The notes: a model not told the origin generated them from the letters alone. DNA of 64,000 bases from Microbacterium oxydans (GCF_000956525.1 NZ_JYIW01000026.1:558001-622000); one strand, 5' to 3'; shown: positions 37,801 through 47,451, counted from the first letter of the stretch. Translations and numbers: made by a program.

Positions 37801-38379
37801 TCAACGGACCGCCAGGATGACGTCGATGGTCGCATCGAGCAGGGCATCGACCTGCTCCTCGCGGTATCCGCCGCGCTGCATCCTGAAGGCCGCTGAGCGC
37901 AGCTGCTCTGCCGAGAGCGGCTCGCCGTCGCGCAGGTACCGAAGGATCCTGGTGGTCACGTGGTCGACCTCGTCGATCCGGTATCCGAAGGTCAGGACAC
38001 CGGTTCGCGCGAACCGGTGGCGGCGCGGGCGGGTCAGGTGATCGAGGATGACCTGCGCGTCCTCGCGTGCTTCCTCGACCCAGGCATCAGCACCACGCGT
38101 GCGGACGACGCGCTCACGCTCGCGCGCGGCGAAGGCATCCTCCACGCGGCCGAGAGCCGCATCGACATCGCTGACGACATAGCCGTTCTTGACGAGAGGG
38201 AACGATGCCGTCCGCACGTCCGCAGCGTCGAGCTGCTCTCCCCCGGTCTCGAACTCGCGTCGCGCGGACGCGAGGAACGTGTCCACCGCGGCGCGGTGGT
38301 ACCCCAGCGTCCGCCCGCTCGTGAGCGCGAACGCCGGAGGCGCCTGCGGTTCGGTCTCGTCGAGTGATCGTTCTGTCAT
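37801..38379 (-). CDS. DivIVA-domain protein
   Basis: A 192-aa protein with two DivIVA-like repeats: LTSGRTLGYHRAAVDTFLASA near residue 16 and RGGYREEQVDALLDATID near 175, with helical Arg/Glu-rich segments between them. Such proteins are thought to sense curved membrane or scaffold cell-wall growth. It is not the main DivIVA/Wag31, which is longer and lies near ftsZ. The ATG at 38379 overlaps the cdsA stop by one base (TGATG), so it is made with CdsA. Confidence 0.72.
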   Translation of the reverse strand: MTERSLDETEPQAPPAFALTSGRTLGYHRAAVDTFLASARREFETGGEQLDAADVRTASFPLVKNGYVVSDVDAALGRVEDAFAARERERVVRTRGADAWVEEAREDAQVILDHLTRPRRHRFARTGVLTFGYRIDEVDHVTTRILRYLRDGEPLSAEQLRSAAFRMQRGGYREEQVDALLDATIDVILAVR

Positions 38380-39539
38380 CACAACACCACCCAGGGTGAG
38401 AAGAGGAAGTAGAGAGCCAAAGCGGGAATCGTCGACGGCAGGATGCTGTCCAGACGGTCGAGCAGGCCACCGTGTCCGGGGAGCCAGGAACTCATGTCCT
38501 TGATCCCGATATCGCGCTTCAGCATCGACTCGCCGAGATCGCCGAGCGTCGCCGTCAGCAGGATCGATCCGCCGAAGACGAGTCCCATCCACCACGGCAG
38601 ATCGAGCAGGAACAGGGCGAGCAGGACGCCGGCGATCAAGGATGCCGCGACCGCGCCGGCGAAGCCCTCCCAGGTCTTCTTGGGGCTGATCTTCGGGGCC
38701 ATCGGATGGCGGCCGAACGCGAGACCTGCCGCGTATGCACCGGTGTCAGCGGCGACGGCGACCGCGATGAATCCGAGCACCCACCACTGGCCGCCTTCCT
38801 GCTTCAGCAGGATGAGCGCCACGCCGGCGAGGAACGGGACATAGATCTGGACGAATCCGCCGACGATCGCATCCGCCAGGACGTCGCCGTAGGTGCGACC
38901 GTCCTTCTCGATCATCTGCGACATCAGACGCCAGACGATCACGAACGCGACCGCGAGGAACAGCATGATCCAGCACAGCCAGATCTCGGCGAAGTAGGCC
39001 GAGAGCACCAGCAACGTTGCAGCGATCAGTTGCGGGACGACGTCGACACGACGACCGGCAGTGCGCAGTGCACGTGACAGCTCCCAGACACCGAGCAGCG
39101 CAGCAGCGAGAGCGAAGGGCACGAACAGGATCTTGATGAACAGCAGCGACCCGAGGAGCGCCGCCCCGAAGGCCAAGCCGATCAGGATGGCGAGGATGAG
39201 GTCGCGTCCGGTGCGCTCCTTGATCCGCTCGTTGGCCTGGTCGAGCTGATCTCGGGCATACGACACGTGGGTCCCGAGCTCGTCCCTGGCAGCGCGCCAC
39301 TGCTCGCGGATCGCGTTGTGATCCGCGGTGTCGAGCAGATCGATCGCGGGCCCCTCGGCGCCGCCGGCGTTCACGGTGCTCGCCGGCATGGGCGGACGCG
39401 GCGGGATGCTGGTGGTGTCGAACCCGGGGAACGCAGCATCAGCCAGCGGCGCACCCGCATCGGGGACGGCCTGCTGGCGCGAGTCTCCCCGCGCCGGCTT
39501 GCCCTCCTCAGGGTCTCGCGTGTCGTCGGACATCGCCAT
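38379..39539 (-). CDS. cdsA: phosphatidate cytidylyltransferase
   Basis: An integral membrane enzyme that makes CDP-diacylglycerol from phosphatidate and CTP, the branch point for phospholipids. It has an N-terminal hydrophilic extension of about 110 residues, longer than in E. coli, then about eight membrane helices and the C-terminal signature KRDIGIKDMSSWLPGHGGLLDRLDS. The length is 386 aa. The ATG at 39539 overlaps the frr stop (TAATG); an ATG two codons later is also possible. The order rpsB-tsf, pyrH, frr, cdsA is conserved in actinobacteria. Confidence 0.93.
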   Translation of the reverse strand: MAMSDDTRDPEEGKPARGDSRQQAVPDAGAPLADAAFPGFDTTSIPPRPPMPASTVNAGGAEGPAIDLLDTADHNAIREQWRAARDELGTHVSYARDQLDQANERIKERTGRDLILAILIGLAFGAALLGSLLFIKILFVPFALAAALLGVWELSRALRTAGRRVDVVPQLIAATLLVLSAYFAEIWLCWIMLFLAVAFVIVWRLMSQMIEKDGRTYGDVLADAIVGGFVQIYVPFLAGVALILLKQEGGQWWVLGFIAVAVAADTGAYAAGLAFGRHPMAPKISPKKTWEGFAGAVAASLIAGVLLALFLLDLPWWMGLVFGGSILLTATLGDLGESMLKRDIGIKDMSSWLPGHGGLLDRLDSILPSTIPALALYFLFSPWVVL

Positions 39540-40093
39540 TACACCTCGAGGAGTTCGGCCTCTTTGCGCTTGAGCGCGTCGTCGATGAGGTCGACGTGCT
39601 GGCGGGTCAGAGCGTCGAGCTCCTTCTCGCCGCGGGCGATCTCGTCTTCGCCCAGCTCGCTCTTCAGCGCGTCCAGTTCGTCTTTCGACTTGCGACGGAT
39701 GCCACGGACGTGCACCTTCGCGTCCTCCGCCTTGGTCTTGACGAGCTTCACGTACTCCTTGCGGCGATCAGCCGTGAGCTCAGGCATCGTCACGCGCACC
39801 AGGTTGCCATCGTTCGTCGGATTCGCACCGAGGTTCGGCATGTCGCGGATGGCCTGCTCGATCGCCTTCAACGCCGACTTGTCGTACGGCGTGATGATGA
39901 GCGTGCGGGCTTCCTGGTTCGCCATCGAGGCGAGCTGTCCGATCGGCGTCGGCGTGCCGTAGTAGTCGACGAGCACCTTCTGGAAGAGCTGCGGGTTCGC
40001 ACGACCGGTGCGCACCGTGGAGAAGTCCTCCTTGGCAGCTTCGACCGCCCGGTTCATACGAGTGGTGGTTTCAGCGAGGACGTCCGCGATCAC
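39539..40093 (-). CDS. frr: ribosome recycling factor
   Basis: Splits post-termination ribosomes together with EF-G. The 184-aa protein matches the usual 185 aa and has the long helical bundle ([48 protein letters not shown]). The GTG at 40093 is chosen because AGGAG lies nearby and the protein begins [16 protein letters not shown] as in homologues; an earlier in-frame start would add ten foreign residues. A TAGAAT -10 at 40124-40129 gives a short leader. Its stop overlaps the cdsA start. Confidence 0.95.
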   Translation of the reverse strand: MIADVLAETTTRMNRAVEAAKEDFSTVRTGRANPQLFQKVLVDYYGTPTPIGQLASMANQEARTLIITPYDKSALKAIEQAIRDMPNLGANPTNDGNLVRVTMPELTADRRKEYVKLVKTKAEDAKVHVRGIRRKSKDELDALKSELGEDEIARGEKELDALTRQHVDLIDDALKRKEAELLEV

Positions 40094-40123
40094 GGTGGCT
40101 CCTATCGTCGGGGTGTTCTGCAA

Positions 40124-40129
40124 ATTCTA
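40124..40129 (-). promoter_or_regulatory. -10 box of frr-cdsA operon
   Basis: TAGAAT on the minus strand, 30 bases before the frr GTG. The transcript would have a leader of about 24 bases carrying the AGGAG ribosome site. Confidence 0.45.
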
Positions 40130-40161
40130 TCGGGCGAAGTCTTCTCCGCCGCGTCACACGC

Positions 40162-40878
40162 TCAGGCGGTGACGAGTGTGCCGATCGGCTCGCCGAGGAG
40201 CGCACGGGTGACGTTGCCCGCCGGCTCCATGCCGAAGACGCGCATGTCCATGCTGTTGTCCATGCACAGGCTGAAGGCGGTCGAGTCGACGACCTTGAGG
40301 CCGCGCTGCAGCGCATCGCGGTAGGTGACCCGCTCGATGCGCTCCGCGTCGGCGTGCTTGTTCGGGTCGGCGGTGTAGATCGCGTCCACGCCGTTCTTGG
40401 CGACGAGCACCTCATCCGCACCGATCTCGAGTGCGCGCTGCGCGGCGACCGTGTCGGTCGAGAAATACGGGAGACCGGCGCCGGCGCCGAAGATCACGAC
40501 GCGGCCCTTCTCGAGGTGCCGCTCGGCCCGGCGCGGAATGTACGGCTCGGCGACCTGGGTCATCGAGATGGCGGACTGCACGCGGGTCGCGGCTCCGGCC
40601 TGCTCGAGGAAGTCCTGCAGGGCGAGGGCGTTCATGACGGTGCCCAGCATGCCCATGTAGTCGGCGCGACCGCGGTCCATGCCGCGCTGGCTGAGCTCGG
40701 CGCCACGGAAGAAGTTGCCGCCGCCGACGACGATCGCGACCTCGACGCGATCGACCGCTGCTGCGATGTCACGCGCGATCTGAGAGACCACATCGGGGCT
40801 GACCCCCAGCTGACCTGCTCCGAAAGCCTCTCCGGAGAGCTTGAGAAGGACGCGGCGGCGTCCGGTGCGTTCAGTCAT
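40162..40878 (-). CDS. pyrH: UMP kinase
   Basis: Phosphorylates UMP to UDP; a hexameric amino-acid-kinase-fold enzyme. It shows [10 protein letters not shown] at about residues 9-18, [10 protein letters not shown] near 50, [13 protein letters not shown] and the [11 protein letters not shown] region near 200. The 238-aa length is usual. The ATG at 40878 is preferred over an upstream TTG because homologues start here; GAGAGGA lies about 13 bases upstream and a TATCTT -10 is at 40907-40912. It lies between tsf and frr, as in most bacteria. Confidence 0.95.
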   Translation of the reverse strand: MTERTGRRRVLLKLSGEAFGAGQLGVSPDVVSQIARDIAAAVDRVEVAIVVGGGNFFRGAELSQRGMDRGRADYMGMLGTVMNALALQDFLEQAGAATRVQSAISMTQVAEPYIPRRAERHLEKGRVVIFGAGAGLPYFSTDTVAAQRALEIGADEVLVAKNGVDAIYTADPNKHADAERIERVTYRDALQRGLKVVDSTAFSLCMDNSMDMRVFGMEPAGNVTRALLGEPIGTLVTA

Positions 40879-40930
40879 ATCAGGGGGTGTCCTCTCGTCC
40901 CGATTCAAGATAGTGCCTTGTGGGCATGAA

Positions 40931-40965
40931 GAAGGGGTTCGGATCTCGACGATCCGAACCCCTTC
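40931..40965 (-). terminator. terminator of the rpsB-tsf operon
   Basis: A perfect 15-bp stem (GAAGGGGTTCGGATC) with a 5-base loop and a TTCTTC tail on the minus strand, eight bases after the tsf stop. Confidence 0.85.
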
Positions 40966-40972
40966 GACTCTG

Positions 40973-41800
40973 CTACGCGCCGACCTTGAAGCGCGCGAAG
41001 TCCGTCACGGTGATACCGGCGTCCTTCGCCACCTGGGCGACAGAGAGCTTGTTGTCCTTCGCGTAGTCCTGCTCGAGCAGGGCGACCTGCTTGATGAACG
41101 CAGACACGCGACCTTCGACGATCTTCGGGAGAGCCGCTTCCGGCTTGCCCTCGTTGCGGGAGATCTCGGTGACGATCTCGCGCTCCTTCTCGACAGCCTC
41201 GGTCGGCACGTCCTCACGGGACAGGTACGACGGGTTGGCGAACGAGATGTGCTGCGCGATGCTGCGAGCGGTCTCGGCGTCGTCACCCGTGTAGGCGACG
41301 ACGACACCGATCTGCGGCGGCAGGTCCTTGCTCGTGCGGTGCAGGTAGACCTCGACCTTGTCGCCGGTCACCGTGCGAACACGACGCAGTTCGACCTTCT
41401 CGCCGATGATGGCTGCCTCTTCCGAGATCAGCTGCTCGACGGTCTGGCTGCCTGCCTCGGCGGCGAGGCCTGCCTCGACGGAGTCCGCCTTGATGGCGGA
41501 CACGGCGTCGGCGACCTTCTCGGCCAGCGTGATGAAGCGGTCGTTCTTCGCGACGAAGTCCGTCTCGCAGGCGAGCTCGATCAGCGTCACTGCGCCGTCC
41601 TGCTCACGAGCGACGATCAGTCCTTCGCTGGTCGAACGGTCGGCACGCTTCGCGTTGCCCTTGGCACCCTTGAGACGCAGGATCTCGGTTGCCTTCTGGA
41701 CGTCGCCGTCAGCCTCCTCGAGCGCCTTCTTGGTGTCGACCATTCCGGTTCCGAGCTGCTCACGCAGCGCCTTGAGGTCGGCGATGGTGAAGTTGGCCAT
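40973..41800 (-). CDS. tsf: translation elongation factor Ts
   Basis: The guanine-nucleotide exchange factor of EF-Tu. The N-terminal UBA-like domain ([24 protein letters not shown]) and the core TDFVAKND motif are intact. At 275 aa it is close to the actinobacterial norm. The ATG at 41800 has AAGGAG nine bases upstream; the longer open frame reaching rpsB is not used. It is co-transcribed after rpsB with a 43-base gap. Confidence 0.96.
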   Translation of the reverse strand: MANFTIADLKALREQLGTGMVDTKKALEEADGDVQKATEILRLKGAKGNAKRADRSTSEGLIVAREQDGAVTLIELACETDFVAKNDRFITLAEKVADAVSAIKADSVEAGLAAEAGSQTVEQLISEEAAIIGEKVELRRVRTVTGDKVEVYLHRTSKDLPPQIGVVVAYTGDDAETARSIAQHISFANPSYLSREDVPTEAVEKEREIVTEISRNEGKPEAALPKIVEGRVSAFIKQVALLEQDYAKDNKLSVAQVAKDAGITVTDFARFKVGA

Positions 41801-41843
41801 GTGTGGTGGCTCCTTGCTTGGTTGAAAAGTGTGTACGAGGTGA

Positions 41844-42788
41844 TTACTTGGCGTCTGCGGCTTCGGCGGCGGCGACCTCAGCGGTCTCCTCACCGGAAGC
41901 AGCGGCGACGGCCTCGTCGTGAGCCTCGGCACCGGCCGCGTCAGCAGCGGTCTCGTCGGCGGCGGGCGTCTCGACGACAGCAGCCTCGTCGGCAGCGGCC
42001 GGCTCGACGGCGGCCGCGTCAGCGGACTCCTGGACCGGGGTCTCGAGAAGTTCCTTCTCCCACTCGGCCAGCGGCTCTGCGTCGCCCGACTCCGGGTTGT
42101 GCTTCTGCTGCAGGCCCTCGGCAGCGGCGTCGGCGATGATGCGCGTCAGCAGCGAGACGGAGCGGATCGCGTCATCGTTGCCGGGGATCGGGTACTGGAA
42201 GTCATCCGGGTCGGCGTTCGTGTCGAGGATGCCGATCACGGGGATACCGAGCTTCTTGGCCTCATCGATCGCGAGGTGCTCACGCTTGGCGTCGACGACC
42301 CAGATGGCCGAAGGCGTCTTGGTGAGGTTGCGGATACCACCGAGCGACTTGTGCAGCTTGTCGAGCTCGCGCTTCTTGAGCAGGAGCTCCTTCTTCGTGA
42401 AGCCGCTGTTCGCGGGGACCTCGTAGTCGAGCTCCTCGAGCTCCTTCATGCGTGCAAGACGCTTGGAGATCGTCTGGAAGTTGGTGAGGAGTCCACCGAG
42501 CCAGCGCTGGTTCACGAACGGCTGGCCGACGCGGGTCGCCTGCTCGGCGAGAATCTCCTGCGCCTGCTTCTTGGTGCCGACGAAGAGGATCGTGCCACCG
42601 TGGGCGACGGTCTCCTTGACGAAGTCGTAGGCCTTGTCGATGTAGCCGAGCGACTGCTGCAGGTCGATGATGTGGATGCCGCTGCGCTCGGTGAGGATGA
42701 AGCGCTTCACCTTCGGGTTCCACCGGCGAGTCTGGTGTCCGAAGTGCACGCCGCTGTCGAGCAGCTGGCGGATGGTGACCACAGCCAT
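41844..42788 (-). CDS. rpsB: 30S ribosomal protein S2
   Basis: A small-subunit protein needed for S1 or late assembly steps. The S2 signatures [20 protein letters not shown] and [25 protein letters not shown] are present. The C-terminal 75 residues form an Ala/Glu-rich acidic tail that extends the 314-aa protein well beyond the E. coli length of 241; such tails are seen in actinobacterial S2. The ATG at 42788 has AAGGAGA upstream. The first gene of rpsB-tsf, preceded by a leader of about 170 bases. Confidence 0.95.
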   Translation of the reverse strand: MAVVTIRQLLDSGVHFGHQTRRWNPKVKRFILTERSGIHIIDLQQSLGYIDKAYDFVKETVAHGGTILFVGTKKQAQEILAEQATRVGQPFVNQRWLGGLLTNFQTISKRLARMKELEELDYEVPANSGFTKKELLLKKRELDKLHKSLGGIRNLTKTPSAIWVVDAKREHLAIDEAKKLGIPVIGILDTNADPDDFQYPIPGNDDAIRSVSLLTRIIADAAAEGLQQKHNPESGDAEPLAEWEKELLETPVQESADAAAVEPAAADEAAVVETPAADETAADAAGAEAHDEAVAAASGEETAEVAAAEAADAK

Positions 42789-42972
42789 GGTCGTCTCCTT
42801 GTTCTGGCGCGTCGTGCGCCGTTGAGGTTGTTCAAGCCGATCAGAGGATCGGACTTCCTGGTGCCCGGCGCACACCCGCCTTCTCACGAAGGACCTGAGG
42901 GAGTGGATGCCACGACCGAAGTCGCTCTGGGCACGCGTAGTCACCCCGATTTCGAGGTGCTCCCCCAGCATA
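42789..42972 (-). promoter_or_regulatory. rpsB promoter and structured leader
   Basis: A -10 TATGCT lies at 42967-42972 (minus strand), predicting a leader of about 170 bases. It contains three small hairpins: 42879-42892 (CCTTC/GAAGG), 42837-42852 (CCGATC/GATCGG) and 42806-42820 (GGCGC/GCGCC), the last directly beside the ribosome site. This may be an S2 autoregulatory leader. Together with 42973-43112, where only the M23-like gene's CAGGAT box (43101-43106) was found, this covers the 324-base gap. Confidence 0.45.
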
Positions 42973-43112
42973 CAGGATGCGGCGGCCCTCGCTGCCTGGG
43001 TGCGGCGTGCACCCTGCCTGCACATGGAGCCGGTCTCAGTGGCTCTCCCCCACTCCCGTCAGCGAGTTCGCGCGGGGAACCCGATGGCCGATTCGACCGT
43101 CAGGATGCCGGA

Positions 43113-43691
43113 ATGAAGAATCATCTGCGCGCTCTCGGCATTCTCGGCGGGCTCCTTCTGACAGGGCTCGCCCCACTTCCGGCCGCCGACGCCGCTCCGG
43201 CTCCGACGCACGTACTCTCGGCCACCGATGCGCCCGCATCTGCTGCTGCTCCTGCTGACACCGAAACCGACACCGAAACCGAGCAGTGGACATGGCCCGG
43301 GCCGGGCGCACGTGTGATCCTCGAACCGTTCCGCGCACCCGCCCACGCCTATGGTGCCGGCCATCGAGGCATCGACATCGAGGCGCCGATCGGCTCTCCG
43401 GTGGTCGCGCCGGCGCCGGGCACCGTCATGTTCCGCGGCGTCGTCGTCGATCGCGCGCTGCTCACGATCGAGCACGACGGCGGCCTGGTCACGACATTCG
43501 AACCTGTCGACTCACCGCTGAGGCCCGGGGATTCAGTCGCTGCGGGCGATGCGATCGGCATCGTCACGACCGGAGGTCACAGCGAGCCGGGCGCGATGCA
43601 CCTCGGCGTCCGGCTGGAGGGGGTGTACATCAATCCCCTGCTGCTCTTCGGAGATGTCCCCCGTGCGGTTCTGCTGCCGTGCTGCACGTGA
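43113..43691 (+). CDS. secreted M23 (LytM)-like peptidase domain protein
   Basis: A 192-aa exported protein. A signal peptide (GILGGLLLTGLAPLPAADA) precedes a Thr/Glu linker and an M23 beta-sheet domain. The first zinc motif HRGID is intact, but the expected HxH is read as AMHLGVR: the second zinc His is kept while the first, catalytic His is Ala. It may bind peptidoglycan or act as an activator rather than cut. The ATG at 43113 follows CAGGAT by six bases; the long in-frame extension upstream is antisense to rpsB and rejected. Confidence 0.8.
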   Translation: MKNHLRALGILGGLLLTGLAPLPAADAAPAPTHVLSATDAPASAAAPADTETDTETEQWTWPGPGARVILEPFRAPAHAYGAGHRGIDIEAPIGSPVVAPAPGTVMFRGVVVDRALLTIEHDGGLVTTFEPVDSPLRPGDSVAAGDAIGIVTTGGHSEPGAMHLGVRLEGVYINPLLLFGDVPRAVLLPCCT

Positions 43692-43705
43692 GCGAGGTCA
43701 CGGTG

Positions 43706-44608
43706 TCACGCGCGCGGGTGCGCCAGGCGGTAGGTGGTGGTGAGTCGCTCCGCCGACACGTGGGTGTAGATCTGGGTCGTGCCGAGGCTCGCGTGCCCCA
43801 GGATCTCCTGCACCGCCCGAAGATCCGCTCCGCCGTCGAGGAGATGGGTGGCCGCGGTGTGCCGCAGCGCGTGCGGGCCGACGGTGTCCTCGCCGACCAG
43901 GGGTGAGAGCACGCGCGCCACGAGATCGTAGACGGCACGAGGCCCGATCCGCGCGCCGCGCGAGCCGAGGAACAGCCCAGGTGTCGCCGATGCTGCGCGA
44001 GCGATGAGCGCAGTTCGACCACGGGTGAGGTACGCGGACACGGCGTCACGGGCAGGCGCACCGAACGGGACGACCCGTTCCTTCGCTCCCTTGCCGAGCA
44101 CTCGCGCGGTACCGCGGTCGAGGTCGAGATCATCGACATCGAGTCCGCACAGTTCTGAGACTCGGATGCCGGAGCCGTACAGCAGCTCGAGGATCGCATG
44201 GTCGCGGAGCGCGACGGGATCTCCGGACACGGCGGCATCGCGGTGCGCGTCGAGCAATCCCGCCATCGCGTCGCGCGACGCGACCGTCGGCAGGGATCGG
44301 CCACGCTTCGGAGCGATCAGTCGGAGACTCGGGTCGTGGTCGATGAGCTCGTTCTCGTGTGCCCAGCTGAAGAACGAGCGAGCCGCCGCGGCCCGCCTGG
44401 CGAGCGTCGATCGTGCATCACCGCGCTGCGTCGCCTTCCAGAGCCAGTCCCGCAGCGTCTCGAGGTCGACTGCGCCGAGATCGATGTCACCGGCTGCGGT
44501 GTGGAGGTCCTGCAGGTCTGAGCGGTACGCCCGAGCGGTCGCCGGGGACAGTCGACGCACCTGCTCCAGGTGCTCGATGAATGCCTGTGCGGCTTCCCCG
44601 AGGTCCAT
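43706..44608 (-). CDS. xerC: tyrosine recombinase XerC
   Basis: A site-specific recombinase that with XerD resolves chromosome dimers at dif. It has an N-terminal SAM-like DNA-binding domain (residues 1-95) and a catalytic domain with Arg in GSGIRVSELCG, Lys in LGKGAKERVV, HALRHTAATH and LGHASLGTTQIYTHV containing the Tyr nucleophile. The length of 300 aa is normal. It lies near dprA and comM, as in many actinobacteria, and not near an integrative element. CATGCT six bases before the ATG may be its -10. Confidence 0.92.
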   Translation of the reverse strand: MDLGEAAQAFIEHLEQVRRLSPATARAYRSDLQDLHTAAGDIDLGAVDLETLRDWLWKATQRGDARSTLARRAAAARSFFSWAHENELIDHDPSLRLIAPKRGRSLPTVASRDAMAGLLDAHRDAAVSGDPVALRDHAILELLYGSGIRVSELCGLDVDDLDLDRGTARVLGKGAKERVVPFGAPARDAVSAYLTRGRTALIARAASATPGLFLGSRGARIGPRAVYDLVARVLSPLVGEDTVGPHALRHTAATHLLDGGADLRAVQEILGHASLGTTQIYTHVSAERLTTTYRLAHPRA

Positions 44609-44663
44609 TTCTCCAGCATGCCGTCGACCGTCCGTCTTGAGACGATGCCTCGCCGCCGTGGAC

Positions 44664-44693
44664 GAGCCCCGCGCCGGGATCGACGCGGGGCTC
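44664..44693 (-). terminator. terminator after dprA
   Basis: A 10-bp GC-rich stem (GAGCCCCGCG) with a 10-base loop, 30 bases downstream of the dprA stop on the minus strand. Confidence 0.6.
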
Positions 44694-44722
44694 TCGACAG
44701 GCGGCGCCCGTGCCCACCCGCC

Positions 44723-45934
44723 TCAGCCCTTCGAGCGCCCCCTGCCGACGCGCCGCCATCCCTCACCCGCTCGCTCGACGATGCCCTCCAGTTCGAGGAG
44801 ACCGAGCATCGACCTGATGGTGTCGGCAGCAAGACCGGATCGCCGAGAGAGTTCGGCTGATGTCACGGCGACGCGAGCACCCAACGCGTCGAGGAGTCTG
44901 GTCCGTCGAGGGTCGTCGCTCGCCTCGGTCGGACCGTTGCCTTTTCCCAGCCCACACAGCTCGCGGACGTCGGCGGAAGAGGTCACGCACACGGCGTCGT
45001 ACTCGCGGAGCAACCGGTGACAGCCCGCCGAAGCGGCCGAGGTCACCGGCCCCGGCACCGCACCGAGCGGACGACCGAGCGCCGAGGCATGTCCTGCGGT
45101 GTTGAGCGATCCGCTGCGCCACCCGGCCTCGACCACGACTGTGGCGTCTCCGAGAGCAGCGATCAGCCGATTGCGTGACAGGAACCGCCACTTCGTGGGT
45201 GCCGCGCCACAGGGCAGCTCACTCACGACCGCCCCCTGCTCGGCGATGCGGCGGAACATTGAAGCGTGCCCTGCGGGATACGCCCGATCCACCCCACCCG
45301 CGAGGAAGGCCACCGTCGAACCGTCGACGCCCAGAGCCGCACGATGGGCCGCACCGTCGATGCCGTACGCGCCTCCTGACACGATCACCGTGCCGGAATC
45401 CGCCAGGTCGCCGCTGATCTCGGCGGCGATCAGCTCGCCGTAGCTGCTCGATGCGCGCGCGCCGACGACCGAGAGGTGCGGCCCGGGCGCGAGGAGTCGT
45501 ATGTCGCCGCGCACCCAGAGGGCGCTCGGCGCATTCGCGCCGAGATCGTCGAGCGACGTCGGCCAGCTCGCGTCGCCCGGCAGCAGCAGCGACGCCCCCA
45601 CGTCTCGCGCACCCTCGAGCGCATCGCGGACGGTCTGGGTCGATGCACGAGGACGCCACCGCTCTCTGGCCTCCTTGAGGGCCCGTTCTGCGCGCGGGAA
45701 CGACTCTCCGCCGACCGATCCGCCGTGCCAGCGGTCATCGAGCGCGAAACGCAGCGCCTCCACCGCTCCGAATTGGCTGATGACCGATCCGGCGACGCCG
45801 TCACCCGGTTCAGCGATCACACTCCACGCAGCCCTGGCGATCGCGTCGTCCAGCTCAGAGCCGTCGGCGCGGACGCTCGATGCAGCGGCGATGACACCCG
45901 AATCGTGCAGCAGTTCGTCGATCACGGTGTCCAC
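44723..45934 (-). CDS. dprA: DNA-processing protein DprA
   Basis: A Rossmann-fold ssDNA-binding protein that loads RecA in natural transformation and is also kept in non-competent bacteria. Core motifs are VVGARASSSYGE near residue 155, VSGGAYGIDGAAHRAAL near 185 and the PCGAAPTKWRFLSRNRLIAAL segment near 240. A C-terminal winged helix (SAELSRRSGLAADTIRSMLGLLELEGIVER) is complete. The length is 403 aa. Its GTG start lies inside the comM 3' end (13-base overlap), so translation is coupled. Confidence 0.92.
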   Translation of the reverse strand: MDTVIDELLHDSGVIAAASSVRADGSELDDAIARAAWSVIAEPGDGVAGSVISQFGAVEALRFALDDRWHGGSVGGESFPRAERALKEARERWRPRASTQTVRDALEGARDVGASLLLPGDASWPTSLDDLGANAPSALWVRGDIRLLAPGPHLSVVGARASSSYGELIAAEISGDLADSGTVIVSGGAYGIDGAAHRAALGVDGSTVAFLAGGVDRAYPAGHASMFRRIAEQGAVVSELPCGAAPTKWRFLSRNRLIAALGDATVVVEAGWRSGSLNTAGHASALGRPLGAVPGPVTSAASAGCHRLLREYDAVCVTSSADVRELCGLGKGNGPTEASDDPRRTRLLDALGARVAVTSAELSRRSGLAADTIRSMLGLLELEGIVERAGEGWRRVGRGRSKG

Positions 45935-47451
45935 CCCCGGCGCAGGTGCAAGGCACGACCGACCTCGTCGAGTCCTGGACGCTCGCGCTCTGCGAGATCA
46001 GCCATCGTCCACGCCAAGCGAAGGACTCTGTCATACCCGCGGAGCGTGAGGAGCCCCCGTTCGAGCGCGCGATCCAGGGGCGCGCGGTCAGCGATGCTGA
46101 GCCGGAGCGATCCCTGACGCATCCATGTGCCGGGTATCTCCGCGTTCCGGCGCCACGGCGTCCCTTTCCAGCGTTCGGCGGCCCTCCCGCGCGCTGCCAG
46201 CACCCGAGTCGCCGCATCAGCGCTCGAAGTGCGAGCCGAGTTCCCGGCGGTGGCCGTCCGTGCGGCCACCCGTGCGACCTGGAGGTCGATGTCCACCCGG
46301 TCACGCAATGGCCCGGACAAGCGGGTCGCGTAGCGACGGATCGCCATCGGCGGGCACATGCACTCGGCACCCCGTACGCCATGATTCCCGCACGGACACG
46401 GGTTCATCGCGAGCACGAGCTGGAATCGCGCGGGGAACCGGGCGGTGAAACCGGCACGGTTGATCTCGATCGCACCGGACTCCAACGGTTGCCGCAGCGC
46501 ATCGAGCGCGACGCGCGAGAACTCCGCAGCTTCGTCGAGGAACAATACGCCCCGGTGTGCCCGGGCGATCGCACCGGGACGTGCCGTCCGCGATCCACCA
46601 CCGACGAGCGCCGCGACCGATGCACTGTGATGCGGCGCCTCCAGCGGCGGACCGGTGTCCAGGCGCACAGGGGCTCCCCCACTCAATGATCGGATCGAGG
46701 CGACCTCGAGCGCTTCATCCTCCGACAGTCGAGGAAGGATCCCGGGAAGTCGGCGCGCGAGCATCGTCTTCCCCGCCCCGGGCGGACCGCTCAGCAGCAG
46801 GTGGTGGCCACCCGCCGCAGCCGTGATGAGCGCCTCGACTGCTTCATCCTGACCGACCACATCCTCGAGATCGAGCAGCTCCTCACCCGCGTGCTCGACC
46901 GCAGTGGCTCCCACCGGCTCGACGTCCGGCACCTCCACGTCAGCGCCGTGCCACACCGCGACCTCAGCCAACGAACCGGCCGCCTTCACCTCGACACCCG
47001 GCACCAGCCGCGCTTCCGCCTCGTTCGCCTTGGGGACGACGACACGTTGGAATCCGGCACGCGCGGCCGCGAAGACCGCGGGCAGCACACCCGGTACGGG
47101 ACGCACCCTGCCATCGAGCCCGAGCTCTCCGATATGCACGGTCTGGGCGATCGATCGCGGACTGATCGAACCGCCGGCGGCCAAGGTCGACACCGCGATA
47201 CTGAGGTCGAAGCCCGAGCCGTGCTTCGGCAGGCTCGCCGGGGACAGGTTCACCGTCAGACGTCGACGTGGCAGATCCAGCCCGGCGTTCTTGCAGGCGT
47301 TGTGCACGCGCTGCACGGCCTCGCCGAGCGACTTGTCCGGCAGGCCGATGATCCGGAACTCGGGAGTCTGATTCGAGAGGTCCGCCTCGACTTCGACGAG
47401 GTGTCCGTCGACGCCGGTCAGGGCCACCGCCCAGGTGCGGGCCGTGGTCAC
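45922..47451 (-). CDS. comM: YifB/ComM family AAA ATPase
   Basis: A Mg-chelatase-like AAA+ helicase; in competent bacteria ComM drives branch migration of incoming DNA. It has an N-terminal Lon-like domain (PEFRIIGLPDKSLGEAVQRV), Walker A SGPPGAGKTMLARRLPGILP near residue 220, Walker B HRGVLFLDEAAEF and a C-terminal domain with a four-Cys region (NPCPCGNHGVRGAECMC). The length is 509 aa. The GTG at 47451 overlaps the yraN stop (GTGA). It is followed by dprA with overlap. Confidence 0.92.
   Translation of the reverse strand: MTTARTWAVALTGVDGHLVEVEADLSNQTPEFRIIGLPDKSLGEAVQRVHNACKNAGLDLPRRRLTVNLSPASLPKHGSGFDLSIAVSTLAAGGSISPRSIAQTVHIGELGLDGRVRPVPGVLPAVFAAARAGFQRVVVPKANEAEARLVPGVEVKAAGSLAEVAVWHGADVEVPDVEPVGATAVEHAGEELLDLEDVVGQDEAVEALITAAAGGHHLLLSGPPGAGKTMLARRLPGILPRLSEDEALEVASIRSLSGGAPVRLDTGPPLEAPHHSASVAALVGGGSRTARPGAIARAHRGVLFLDEAAEFSRVALDALRQPLESGAIEINRAGFTARFPARFQLVLAMNPCPCGNHGVRGAECMCPPMAIRRYATRLSGPLRDRVDIDLQVARVAARTATAGNSARTSSADAATRVLAARGRAAERWKGTPWRRNAEIPGTWMRQGSLRLSIADRAPLDRALERGLLTLRGYDRVLRLAWTMADLAERERPGLDEVGRALHLRRGWTP

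Noticed and set aside
41919..43112. Long in-frame extension upstream of the M23-like gene
   Set aside because: It runs antisense through rpsB. The signal peptide at 43113 marks the true start.
43706..44608. Possible integrase of a mobile element
   Set aside because: The length, motifs and neighbours match chromosomal XerC; there are no att repeats, phage genes or composition change nearby, and the two tRNA genes are about 37 kb away.
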